Shown here piece after piece: positions 34,329 through 42,440 of a stretch of 64,000 nt of DNA. A program made the position numbers and the translations under genes. The stretch comes from Longimicrobiaceae bacterium. Lineage in GTDB: Bacteria > Gemmatimonadota > Gemmatimonadetes > Longimicrobiales > Longimicrobiaceae. Every line of letters starts with the position of its first letter. Position 1 is the first letter of the stretch. The stretch is taken from NCBI GenBank assembly GCA_030447645.1, contig JAUJOM010000007.1:50310-114309 (forward strand). Reading direction: 5' to 3'. The notes beneath the pieces are model-generated. The model did no database searches. It saw nothing but the letters and a program-made list of their open reading frames with translations, and was not told the origin of the DNA.

Positions 34329-34859
34329 TTATTTCGACGCTTGCGAGCGCCCCGCCCCGCGCGCAAGCAGCCAGCCAACAGCTAGAAAGCCCAGCCCGCC
34401 GACGAGCAGGAACACATAATCGTAAACGGGCATGTGCACCGGCACGTCCCGCACGTGGTGCAATTCGAGCAGGTGGTGGTCGATGATGCCTTCCACGAGG
34501 TTGAACGCTCCCCACCCCCCGATCAACAACCCCACGAACCAGCGCATGGGTGGTAGCGTGGCTCCTCCACGGGCAGCACTGTAAAGCAGGAGCACGCCCG
34601 CAAGGGTGAGCACGAACACCGCGGCGTGGAACCAGCCATCGGCGGTCATGTTGGTGTGCATGGCTTCCATGCTGGTGGGCGGCACCCGGGCCGAAAGCAT
34701 GTTGTGCCACTGCCCGATCTGGTGCAGCGAGATCCCATCCACAAAGCCCCCCAACCCGAGGCCGAGCAAAATTCCGGCGGTGCGCGTTTGGTTGCGGGCT
34801 TTGATCGGGTTCACCAGGTGATCTCCATTCGGTGAGAGACGTGTGCGCGGGTCCATCAT
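34329..34859 (-). CDS. DUF2243 membrane protein
   Basis: About 176 residues with four spans and the family's N-terminal block GILLGLGLGGFVDGISLHQI followed by GQWHNMLSARVPPTSMEAMH. Later spans are GWFHAAVFVLTLAGVLLLYS, MRWFVGLLIGGWGAFNLVEG (ending in IIDHHLLELHHVRDVP, a His-rich loop) and YDYVFLLVGGLGFLAVGWLL. Function of the family is unknown; the conserved His-rich segments suggest metal or heme contact. The ATG at 34859 is used; GTG 34814 with a GGAG site is a good alternative. Confidence 0.88.
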   Translation of the reverse strand: MMDPRTRLSPNGDHLVNPIKARNQTRTAGILLGLGLGGFVDGISLHQIGQWHNMLSARVPPTSMEAMHTNMTADGWFHAAVFVLTLAGVLLLYSAARGGATLPPMRWFVGLLIGGWGAFNLVEGIIDHHLLELHHVRDVPVHMPVYDYVFLLVGGLGFLAVGWLLARGAGRSQASK

Positions 34860-34945
34860 CCAGACGCAGTGTTGACCATGTGCTCAGCGCTGATCGAGGA
34901 ATTCGCAAGCGAGGGTGCCCTCGGCACTGACCGCGCTCGCATTCG

Positions 34946-35590
34946 TTAGACACCCGAGGTGGGGAGAAGCTGTGAAAGAACAGCGATGAAATGGCAGGCG
35001 CTGCCGGTCAGGACGAACCCATGCCAGACCGGGTGTGCATAGGGGCGCCGGCTATGGAAGAAGAACGTACCCGCAGTATACGCCAGCCCCCCTACGACCA
35101 GCCACATCAGCGTCGAAATCGAAAGGAGCCGCAGCATGGACGGCAGCATCAGCACCGCGAGCCACCCCATCGCCAGGTACATCCCCGTGGAAAGTCGAGG
35201 AAAGCGCCCCAGCAGGAAGAGCTTGTAGACGATGCCTCCAAGAGCAAGGCTCCAGATGACTGCCAGCAGAGCCCATCCCCATACCGCGCGCAGCACCCCC
35301 AGGGCAAAAGGGGTGTAGGTGCCGGCGATCAGGAGGTAAATGGCGCAATGGTCAAGGACTCGCAGCCGTGCTTTCGCCACCTGGTGCTGTACCGCGTGGT
35401 ACAGTGTGGAAGCGCTGTAAAGCAGGACCAGGGAGGCGCTGTAAATGGACGCGCCGAGAATTTGCCAGAGGTCCCCGAAGCGCACCGCGAGGCTGACCAG
35501 CACCGCTCCCCCCACCATACTTGCGACGGCCCCGAATCCATGAGTCAGGGCATTGGCCCACTCCTCCCCGCTCCTGCTGTGCTCCGGCAT
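34946..35590 (-). CDS. hemolysin III family membrane protein (TrhA/YqfA-like)
   Basis: A 214-residue membrane protein of the hemolysin III/PAQR-like family with seven spans. Signatures are EEWANALTHGFGAVASMVGG at the start, YSASTLYHAVQHQVAKARLR with conserved Ser, Tyr and His, LRVLDHCAIYLLIAGTYTPF with the conserved Asp-His, and the C-terminal AHPVWHGFVLTGSACHFIAV. The family likely regulates membrane energetics or lipid state. ATG at 35590 follows an AGGAGG site. Confidence 0.94.
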   Translation of the reverse strand: MPEHSRSGEEWANALTHGFGAVASMVGGAVLVSLAVRFGDLWQILGASIYSASLVLLYSASTLYHAVQHQVAKARLRVLDHCAIYLLIAGTYTPFALGVLRAVWGWALLAVIWSLALGGIVYKLFLLGRFPRLSTGMYLAMGWLAVLMLPSMLRLLSISTLMWLVVGGLAYTAGTFFFHSRRPYAHPVWHGFVLTGSACHFIAVLSQLLPTSGV

Positions 35591-35712
35591 CCAACGTCCT
35601 CCTGTGCGTGGCAACCAGCTTTGCCTCGCCACGCACAAGCCGCTCCACAGGTCATGCTCACGCCCGGACCCCCGGGGATCTATGATCTCCATGTCCGGAT
35701 CGGAAAGCTGGA

Positions 35713-36132
35713 CTATGGGGCAGCAGGGTGGTCGGCTGCGAGCATAGGTTGGGTGTCCCCAGGGTGGGGGCGCAGATTACGTAGCAGCCCGACGCCGGTC
35801 AGCACCACAGCGACCAACAAGCTCAACGCACCGAAGTACAGCAGCCAGCGAAAGGCAGGCAGGAAAGCAAGGCCGAAGAAACCACCCGACATGGCGACGG
35901 CTGCCAAAGGGGCGCTGATCCTCACCAGGGACAGGATCTCCCAGACGCCTGCATGAGCATGACCGGCTCGCCAGAGCGCCCACTGCGTCTCATCCAGAGC
36001 CAGGCCGGCCGGATCCGACCCAGCGGTTCCCTGGGTCAGAAGGCCGAGCAGGGTCCATCCCCCGTACATCACCGTGGGAACACCGAGGAGCGTTACTCCG
36101 GAAATCAGCTTTGCCTCATACGAGAGCGTCAT
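35713..36132 (-). CDS. four-span membrane protein, unknown
   Basis: A 139-residue protein with four predicted spans: LISGVTLLGVPTVMYGGWTL, then after a polar loop RISAPLAAVAMSGGFFGLAF, FRWLLYFGALSLLVAVVLTG. A conserved-looking WRAGHAHAGVWEILSLV, with two His in the loop before span 2, is the only striking motif and could bind a metal or heme. The ATG has an AGGAGG site. It lies ten bases after the acyltransferase gene and is probably cotranscribed with it. Confidence 0.7.
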   Translation of the reverse strand: MTLSYEAKLISGVTLLGVPTVMYGGWTLLGLLTQGTAGSDPAGLALDETQWALWRAGHAHAGVWEILSLVRISAPLAAVAMSGGFFGLAFLPAFRWLLYFGALSLLVAVVLTGVGLLRNLRPHPGDTQPMLAADHPAAP

Positions 36133-36142
36133 GGCTTCCTCC

Positions 36143-36859
36143 TTAAGCAGCCCACTTGGGCAGGGTGGGACCGCGAAGCGGGGCGTAGCGGTTGCGGCGC
36201 CGGGTCATATCCTCGACCACGTGCTGACGGAAAGCGTTCATATCGCGTGTCCCACCCAGCGACTCGCGGTATTCGAGGATATCCAGCACTTCCAGCCGCA
36301 GGGAAATTTCCTGGAACAGGCGGGGAAAGCGGTCCCCGGGAGCAGCTACGTGGTGCAGGCCGCCGCTGTAAGCCAGCAGCATCCGGCCCGAGTCGATCCC
36401 GGCGATCAGGTCGGCCACGCCGGCCTTGACCGTCAGCGGTCGCCCGTCCACATCCAGCCCGGTACGCCGCATCATGCGCCCCTCGGGGAAAATGATCGTG
36501 AGTGCCTTGGGACCGCAGCAGTAGCGCAGCACCTGGTCCCAGGTGAGATCCCGCTTGCGGGAAACGGGAATGACGCGCCGGCCCACGAAGCGGAATATCC
36601 AGCCGGCCCCCTTCCGGTCCATGGTCTTGGCGGCGATCGGGACCACGGCATCGCGCGCGATCCGCCAGAGCATGTGGTTCGGCAGGATGGCCGCGAACAC
36701 CGGCTCGTAAAGGCTGGTGTGGTGGAGCACCGCAATGATCCGCAGATCCTCCCAGGGGTCTTTCGGCACCTTCCCCACCCATTCGACGTCGAAGCGGAAG
36801 AAGAGCCGGCTCACCGCCTTCAAAAGCACCAGCAGCAGCAATGCCGGGAGCGAGCGCAT
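36143..36859 (-). CDS. PlsC-like acyltransferase
   Basis: A 238-residue protein of the 1-acyl-glycerol-3-phosphate acyltransferase superfamily. A hydrophobic N-terminus (SLPALLLLVLLKAVSRLFFR) precedes motif I, here LHHTSLYEPVF (the usual HxxxxD reads His-Thr-Ser-Leu-Tyr-Glu), and motif III FPEGRMMRRTG. The Glu in place of Asp is unusual and may shift substrate preference. Members transfer acyl chains to lysophospholipids or lipid A-like acceptors at the inner membrane. ATG 36859 has a GGGGA site. Confidence 0.8.
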   Translation of the reverse strand: MRSLPALLLLVLLKAVSRLFFRFDVEWVGKVPKDPWEDLRIIAVLHHTSLYEPVFAAILPNHMLWRIARDAVVPIAAKTMDRKGAGWIFRFVGRRVIPVSRKRDLTWDQVLRYCCGPKALTIIFPEGRMMRRTGLDVDGRPLTVKAGVADLIAGIDSGRMLLAYSGGLHHVAAPGDRFPRLFQEISLRLEVLDILEYRESLGGTRDMNAFRQHVVEDMTRRRNRYAPLRGPTLPKWAA

Positions 36860-36933
36860 GGGCAACTCCCCCTTGGGAATAAGTCCGCGCCGGGACACCC
36901 TGCAGCCGTCCCGGCGGCGGAAATTGAGCCTGT

Positions 36934-37116
36934 TTACCTGGCCCTAGCAAGCTCCGAGCCCAAGCTTTGCCATCGCGCGCCTCCTTGCCTTGGGGTGGAA
37001 AGAGGGTTGAACATGTTTTCCGCTTCCTCCTCCCTCTCGGTCTCCAGGGTGATGTAGAAATTGTTCCCCATGGTCACGGGCGCCCATCCCTCCAGGACAT
37101 CGGTCCCCATGAGCAT
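36934..37116 (-). pseudogene. VOC/PhnB-like (glyoxalase-fold) remnant
   Basis: The frame MLMGTDVLEGWAP, VTMGNNFYITLETEREEEAE, NMFNPLS matches the middle of PhnB/YjdN-type VOC proteins. The expected N-terminal half is missing and the end runs out of frame after FNPLS, so it is a fragment of about 35 recognisable residues. Nothing else is visible between here and the thioredoxin-like gene. Confidence 0.6.
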
Positions 37117-37244
37117 GCCGTCCCGGCCGATTTAGATTCAGCCTGGTGAACACCTCTGCATCGCTTCTGGTGACCCGAAGAGTGAGCTTGCGCGCCTTAC
37201 GTAGAGCGGCCTGGGAGGAGGTACAGAGAGCGAGTGCACAGAAC

Positions 37245-37826
37245 TTAAATCCTAAAGTACTCCGGCTCGTTGCCAGGTTTCCACTTGATGTTGCACCCGA
37301 TGCTCGGGATCTGCTCGGGGGAGACAGGCTGTCCCGCCAGCACAGCGTCCAGGGCGATGCGCAGGTCCAGGCCCGTAACAGGACGGCCGTTGCCGGGACG
37401 GCTGTCATCGAACTGACCGCGGTACACCAGCCTGCGGTCCCGGTCGAAGAGAAAGAAATCCGGCGTACAGGCAGCCTGGTATGCTTGGGCGACTTGCTGG
37501 CTTTCGTCGTACAGGTAAGGAAACACGTAGCCTGCCTCGATCTTTTCGCGTGCCATCATCTCCGGTGCATCCGCGGGGTAGCGCTCCACGTCGTTGGAAG
37601 CGATCCCCACCACGCCGACTCCGCGCGGCTGGTACTCCCGCGCCAGCTGGGCGATGCTGGAGCGCAGATGCTTCACGTACGGGCAGTGGTTGGACAGAAA
37701 GATCACCAGCAGCGCGGGCGAACCGTCAAAGTCCGCCAGTGAAACCATGCGCCCGGCCGTATCCGGGAGGCTGAAATCCGGTGCCCCGGTACCGAGCGGA
37801 AGCATGACCGAAGGTGTCGCTGCCAT
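37245..37826 (-). CDS. thioredoxin-fold protein (AhpC/TSA-like)
   Basis: A 193-residue cytoplasmic protein of the AhpC/TSA group: GTGAPDFSLPDTAGRMVSLA, LLVIFLSNHCPYVKHL with a single Cys in NHCPYV, and YDESQQVAQAYQAACTPDFF with the cis-Pro region CTPDFF. The extended C-terminus ends SIGCNIKWKPGNEPEYF. A single peroxidatic-type Cys plus a second in ACTP suggests a thiol peroxidase or a disulfide reductase-like role. ATG 37826 abuts an aldehyde dehydrogenase stop codon on the same strand, so the two were once an operon. Confidence 0.88.
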   Translation of the reverse strand: MAATPSVMLPLGTGAPDFSLPDTAGRMVSLADFDGSPALLVIFLSNHCPYVKHLRSSIAQLAREYQPRGVGVVGIASNDVERYPADAPEMMAREKIEAGYVFPYLYDESQQVAQAYQAACTPDFFLFDRDRRLVYRGQFDDSRPGNGRPVTGLDLRIALDAVLAGQPVSPEQIPSIGCNIKWKPGNEPEYFRI

Positions 37827-37827
37827 A

Positions 37828-38007
37828 TCACTCCGTCTCGCTGTGGTGCTCTCCCGTCGTGTTCTGAATCCAGACCGTCTTGGTGTTCACGAACTCGCGG
37901 ATGCCCCACACGCCCAGCTCCCGACCGTATCCTGAAGCCTTGATCCCGCCAAAGGGGAGGCGCGGGTCCGAGGCGACCATGGCGTTGACGAACACCACTC
38001 CTGGTCT
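37828..38007 (-). pseudogene. aldehyde dehydrogenase C-terminal remnant
   Basis: In the frame ending TGA 37828-37830 the DNA encodes [47 protein letters not shown], the last 60 residues of a succinate-semialdehyde-type dehydrogenase. Upstream of about 38007 the frame no longer matches; a truncated TcmP gene begins there. So the gene's first 400 residues have been replaced. Confidence 0.85.
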
Positions 38008-38567
38008 GGGTCACGTGGTCTCGCCAGGAGTGCAGCGTGCAGCCGGACCGCCCCCGTGTCCGAGAACAGTGCAAAAATCTCGTTGTGAGGACCTCTGAGC
38101 AGCTTCGGAAGCAAGTCGGCCAACAGTCCTTCAACACCGAACGGATCAAGGAAATAGAGAACGGGCTGGTGACCAACGTGGCGGACGAAGCCATCTACTC
38201 GCTCGGCTAGCGTGCCGTGCCGGAGGATCGGCTGAGGCTGCGCGGTGTAAGGTGCCATTGCCTGTTGCAGGCTCTCGAAGTGCTTACGGTCCCGCTCGAT
38301 TGCGAGCACTCGGACACCTCCTGATCGGCCTTCTGCAGCAAGGGTTTGGCCCACATCGGCAGCAATGGACGCCGCGATCACCGGAGAGCCGGGTCTTCCC
38401 TGTTGGTCACCACCTGCGCCCGCGAAGGCATCAACAAACCACACCTGGTCCCCTGCCCGCCCCCATCGCAGTAGCTTGTTAGCCCAAGCTCCCAGATAGT
38501 TGTGCAGGATGAGGTGCTTGAGCAGGGTATGGTCCTCAAACCTTTCGAAATGGTCCTTCTTCGGCAT
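38000..38567 (-). pseudogene. TcmP-like (three-Cys-motif partner) protein, truncated
   Basis: From ATG 38567 the frame reads FERFEDHTLLKHLILHNYLG, WANKLLRWGRAGDQVWFVDA, FAGAGG, then VLAIERDRKHFESLQQAMAP and VLYFLDPFGVEGL. It is a Rossmann/methyltransferase-like fold typical of TcmP, usually paired with a three-Cys-motif protein and found in defence-type islands. After about 185 residues the sequence stops being TcmP-like and runs antisense-frame through the aldehyde dehydrogenase tail. The partner gene is absent. Confidence 0.7.
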
Positions 38568-38695
38568 GGGCAGCTTGACGAGGCTGTGCTACTACGTTCG
38601 CATTGTCCACGGACCTTTGCCGGATAGATTACACCGAACATCTACCGAACGCAACTCGGCACGCATCCGAACCCATGCTTCACCCGCCCAGGGTG

Positions 38696-40740
38696 TCAGA
38701 CCGTCTTCAACCGGCACTGGAGCGCCAGGTTGGCCGCAGTCTCGTCGTCCAGCGCGGCGTCGCGGCACACTAACAGGTCATCGGCGCCGAGCCGGAGCGG
38801 GTCCACGTCCGCACGCCGCACCTGCTCATCCAGCGAGATGTGGAAGCTCTGCCCGGTGAGTGGGTCCCGAACCCGGTACACGGTGACCGCGGAAACCGTG
38901 TCCACCCGCTCAATGTGCAGGTTGAGACCGTAGCCCTCCTTGAGCGCCACCTCCTGGATCACGCCCTCGGGCGTCCAGCCGTCCACCAGCGGGTCCAGCA
39001 AAGTGCTGAGCTGCTCTGAGTAGATTTCCGGATCGGAAGTTCCCTCCTGCTCCGCCCAGGAGCGGAAGTTGGAGGGGGCGAGGCGGAATGCCTTGAAGCC
39101 CAGATCTTCCGGTATGTCCCTACTCGACAGCGAAAGCTGGTCATCGTGCTCATCTCCCATTCGAGCGATCACCCGCGAAATACGCTCGCGGCTGAGCTGA
39201 GAGATACTTGCATAACCAGCTTTGCGTGCTGGCGATTTTTCCGGAGTAGGTTCGGGCAAGTTGGACAAGGACAAACCGGCGCCGGCTATCCTCTTCTCTA
39301 TTCGATGCAAGTACCGCTTCAGCGGTAGTAGCTGATCCCGCAAAAAAATCGACGATTAGATCGTCAGGGCCGGTGCAGTACCGGATCAGCCGAGCTATGA
39401 CCTCGTGGTCTTTCGGATTATCGAAAAACTTACCATCCATCAACTTCCGTAGATACTTTACAGACACCTGTGATTGCGCGTAGATCACGCTTGGCATCAC
39501 CTGCATTCCAACGGCTTCGTCCTGCTCATCTTCCGCCTCGTCGATTTGTGCAGCCTCGTCTTCTGCGAGTTCCTCCGGAATAGGGCGCAGATGCGCTTTC
39601 CGTATGGGTGGGTTCTTGTGATCCTCACGAAATACGACCAAGCCTAAAGCAATCTGCTGCTGCATCTTCTCAGATGTCGCGAAGGCCCAGCCCCGTTCAG
39701 GTACTGCACAGGGCAGCCCTGTTCCTGGATGTATGACGTCATAATCCGGTCCACCACCGCCAGGCCACGAGATGTCTCGATCTCTCCAAGGCCCGAACTG
39801 GTCGACATGCTTGTATCGCGCGAGTGCTTTGGATGGGTGGCGTTTTGGCAACTGCTTGTACCACTCCCGCAGACCAATCTCAACCGCCTCATCGGTGACG
39901 AGGGATGCCCGAAGCCTCAGGTACTCGTCCCAAATTTCCTTCGCACCCGGCTTTGCTTCACGCCATACCGTTCCAAGCTGCTTCAAGTGCGCCAGCGAGT
40001 GGGCAAAAACCAGCATGTACTCATGCCCAACCGAAAATAGCTTTGCGTCATTCTTCCTCCCCTTCTCCCATACGAACTGAGCAATGAAGTTCTCCTCCCC
40101 GAACACCTCATTCATTAGCAGGCGGAGATTGTGCACCTCGTGGTCATCGATGGACACGAAGATCACTCCATCCTCCCGCAGCAGTTGCCGCGCGAGAAAT
40201 AGCCGCGGGTACATCATGGATAACCAGGCGGAGTGATAGCGCCCGCTGGTTTCCGGGTTGCTGGTGAGTGGATTGCCTTCCGCGTCCCGCTGCCCCGTCA
40301 GCTTCAGATACGCGTCGAGCGGATCAGCGAAGTTGTCGGGGTAGATGAAGTCGTTGCCGGTGTTGTACGGCGGATCGATGTAGATCATACCACCCGCCCG
40401 AAGTACGGCTTGTAGAGCAGCTTCAGGATCTCCCAGGTTGTCGCCCTCGATGAAGACGTTCTCCGTCTCATCCCAGCGGACGGACGCATCCCGGTCCGGG
40501 AGCAGCGTGGCGTGGCCGGGAGTTTGAGCAGTGGCGGATGGCGTCGCGCTTCCCCACCCACCCGAAGGTGTAGCGCTCCGGGCGCTCTTCCACCGCATCG
40601 CCGAGCGCCAGCCGGAGCCGGTCCCAGTCGATGCGCCCCCTCGACGAATGCCTCGGGGACCAGCTCCCGCAGCTGGGTCAGGCGGTCCACCGTGGGTCTC
40701 GCGCGGAGTGATGCACGGGCCTCGTTCGGGTCCGCGTCTG
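38696..40740 (-). pseudogene. type III restriction-modification methylase (Mod), multiply frameshifted
   Basis: A beta-class adenine-specific DNA methylase. The order is RPTVDRLTQLRELVPEAFVE, FGWVGKRDAI, VFIEGDN, EILKLLYKPYFGRV, then the catalytic MIYIDPPYNTGNDF (motif DPPY), DGVIFVSIDDHEVHNLR, WEKGRKNDAKLFSVGHEYML, VDFFAGSATTAEAV (AdoMet motif FxGxG, here FAGS), and the C-terminal LSRERISRVIARMGDE and LVDGWTPEGVIQEVALKEGY. The frame changes at least near 40645, 40440, 40400 and 39258. No res gene follows. It would have methylated DNA; now it is probably dead unless the indels are errors. Confidence 0.85.
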
Positions 40741-41041
40741 CATTCCTGCTCCCTTTGTCGGTTCACTTTTCCGGCTTGGCAGGATAGCCGCCCGGCAACA
40801 GCTACGGCAAGGCACAAACTACATGGCTTGCGATTCCGAGTCGCGCGGGTAGCTTCATTGGAGCACGCCCCAGCCACCCACATAAGCCCTCACCGAATGA
40901 TGCCCGTCCGCTCCGCATTCACTGTGTTGCGCCCATGCTCGGGAATCGCCTTGCCGCCGCTTGTAGTGGCGACTCCCAACGGATCCGACACCCCACGCCG
41001 GTGACCTGACCGAGCCGGCCGCGCCCGCGATCCAGCGGGAG
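40741..41041. other. damaged 5' region of the GH10-like gene
   Basis: Three hundred bases between the Mod remnant and the hydrolase. One frame at about 40932 reads MLGNRLAAACSGDS, a lipoprotein-signal-like string, while the frame continuous with the hydrolase reads PHAGDLTEPAAPAIQRE. This suggests a lipoprotein signal broken from its gene by one or two indels. Confidence 0.4.
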
Positions 41042-42406
41042 ATGCGCGGGCTGTGGGTCGCGACGGTGGCAAACATCGATTGGCCGACCCGAACCACGCT
41101 GACCGCCGACCTGCAGCGCGCCGAGCTGGTGGACATCCTCACGCGCGCGGCCGCCACCGGGATCAACACCATCGTCTTCCAGGTCCGGCCGGCAGGGGAC
41201 GCCGTATACCCGTCTTCGCTGGAGCCGTGGGCGTCGCTGCTGACGGGGACGCAGGGCAGGGACCCGGGCTACGACCCGCTCGCCTTTGCGATCCAGGAAG
41301 CGCACGCGCGCGGCATGGAGCTGCACGCCTGGGTCAACCCCTTCCGTGCCGGGAACACCGCCGACACCGCGAAGCTGGCGAGCTCCCATCTGTTCCGCAC
41401 CCGGCGCGACCTGGTGCGGGTGTACGGGACCCAGATCTGGATGGACCCGGGGGAGCCGGACGTGCAGGACCACTCCATGCGCGTGGTCGCCGACATCGTG
41501 AGCCGCTACGACATCGACGGCATTCACGCCGACGACTACTTCTACCCCTATCTGCAACGGGACGCCGCCGGCCGGTTGATCCCCTTCCCCGACGACGCGA
41601 CCTACGCGCGCCACGGCGCCGGGATGGCGCGCGACAACTGGCGGCGCGCGAACGTGGACCGTTTCATCGAGCGATTGTACCGGGAGGCCCACGCGATCAA
41701 GCCGACACTCAAGGTTGGCATCTCCCCGTTCGGCATCTGGCGCCCCGGCAACCCGCCGGGCGTGCAGGGGCTGGATGCGTACACGGAAATCTACGCGGAC
41801 TCACGCAAGTGGCTGCAACAGGGCTGGGTCGACTACCTGGCGCCGCAGCTTTACTGGGCGATCTCGGCGCCGCAGCAGAGCTACCCCGCCCTGCTCGACT
41901 GGTGGATGGAGCAGAACACACGGGGGCGCCACGTCTGGCCGGGGCTCGCCGCCTACCGGGTCAACAACGGCACGGCAAGCGCCTTCTCCTTGCAGGAGAT
42001 CCCCGACCAGATCCGCCTGACCCGCACGCGGCCGGCGGGGACGGGGCACCTCCTGTACAACACCACCTGGACGCTGAAGCAGAACGGCGGCGCCCTGGCA
42101 GCGACGCTCGCGGGGGACCTGTACCGCGACGCGGCGCTGGTGCCGGCTTCGCCCTGGCTCGACGCCACGCCGCCCGGGGCGCCATCGCTCACCCTTTCGG
42201 GCAGCGCGCTGCAGATCACACCGGCATCCGGCGAGCCCGCGCGCTGGTGGGCGGTGCGGCAGCGCGCCTCCGGCACCTGGACGGCGCATGTGCTGTTCGG
42301 TGACCAGCGAGCAGTGGCGATCGGCGCCGGCGTGGATCGCGTGCTGGTGCAGGCGGCCGACCAGGCCGGGAACCTTGGCGCGGCCGCGGAGTGGCGTCGC
42401 CCTTGA
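41042..42406 (+). CDS. glycosyl hydrolase-like 10 (GHL10) family protein, 5' end uncertain
   Basis: A 454-residue protein with a TIM-barrel hydrolase of the GHL10 (YngK-like) type: MRGLWVATVANIDWPTRTTL, NTIVFQVRPAGDAVYPSSLE, GMELHAWVNPFRAG, IVSRYDIDGIHADDYFYPYL, and KPTLKVGISPFGIWRPGNPP. The C-terminal 90 residues are a beta-sandwich-like module. It should be secreted or lipid-anchored, but the signal peptide is out of frame upstream, so the true start is uncertain. The DNA is strikingly richer in G+C than its neighbours. It converges with the GDH gene. Confidence 0.88.
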   Translation: MRGLWVATVANIDWPTRTTLTADLQRAELVDILTRAAATGINTIVFQVRPAGDAVYPSSLEPWASLLTGTQGRDPGYDPLAFAIQEAHARGMELHAWVNPFRAGNTADTAKLASSHLFRTRRDLVRVYGTQIWMDPGEPDVQDHSMRVVADIVSRYDIDGIHADDYFYPYLQRDAAGRLIPFPDDATYARHGAGMARDNWRRANVDRFIERLYREAHAIKPTLKVGISPFGIWRPGNPPGVQGLDAYTEIYADSRKWLQQGWVDYLAPQLYWAISAPQQSYPALLDWWMEQNTRGRHVWPGLAAYRVNNGTASAFSLQEIPDQIRLTRTRPAGTGHLLYNTTWTLKQNGGALAATLAGDLYRDAALVPASPWLDATPPGAPSLTLSGSALQITPASGEPARWWAVRQRASGTWTAHVLFGDQRAVAIGAGVDRVLVQAADQAGNLGAAAEWRRP

Positions 42407-42440
42407 AGGTTACGCACGGAAGCATTCCCGTCGCCACACC

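Noticed and set aside
34147..34953. 268-codon leftward open frame across the DUF2243 gene
   Set aside because: Arg/Pro/His-rich text in a different frame from the well-matched DUF2243 protein.
41053..42303. Rightward open frame inside the GH10-like gene
   Set aside because: Out-of-frame shadow in a very G+C-rich gene, with low-complexity Arg/Gly product.
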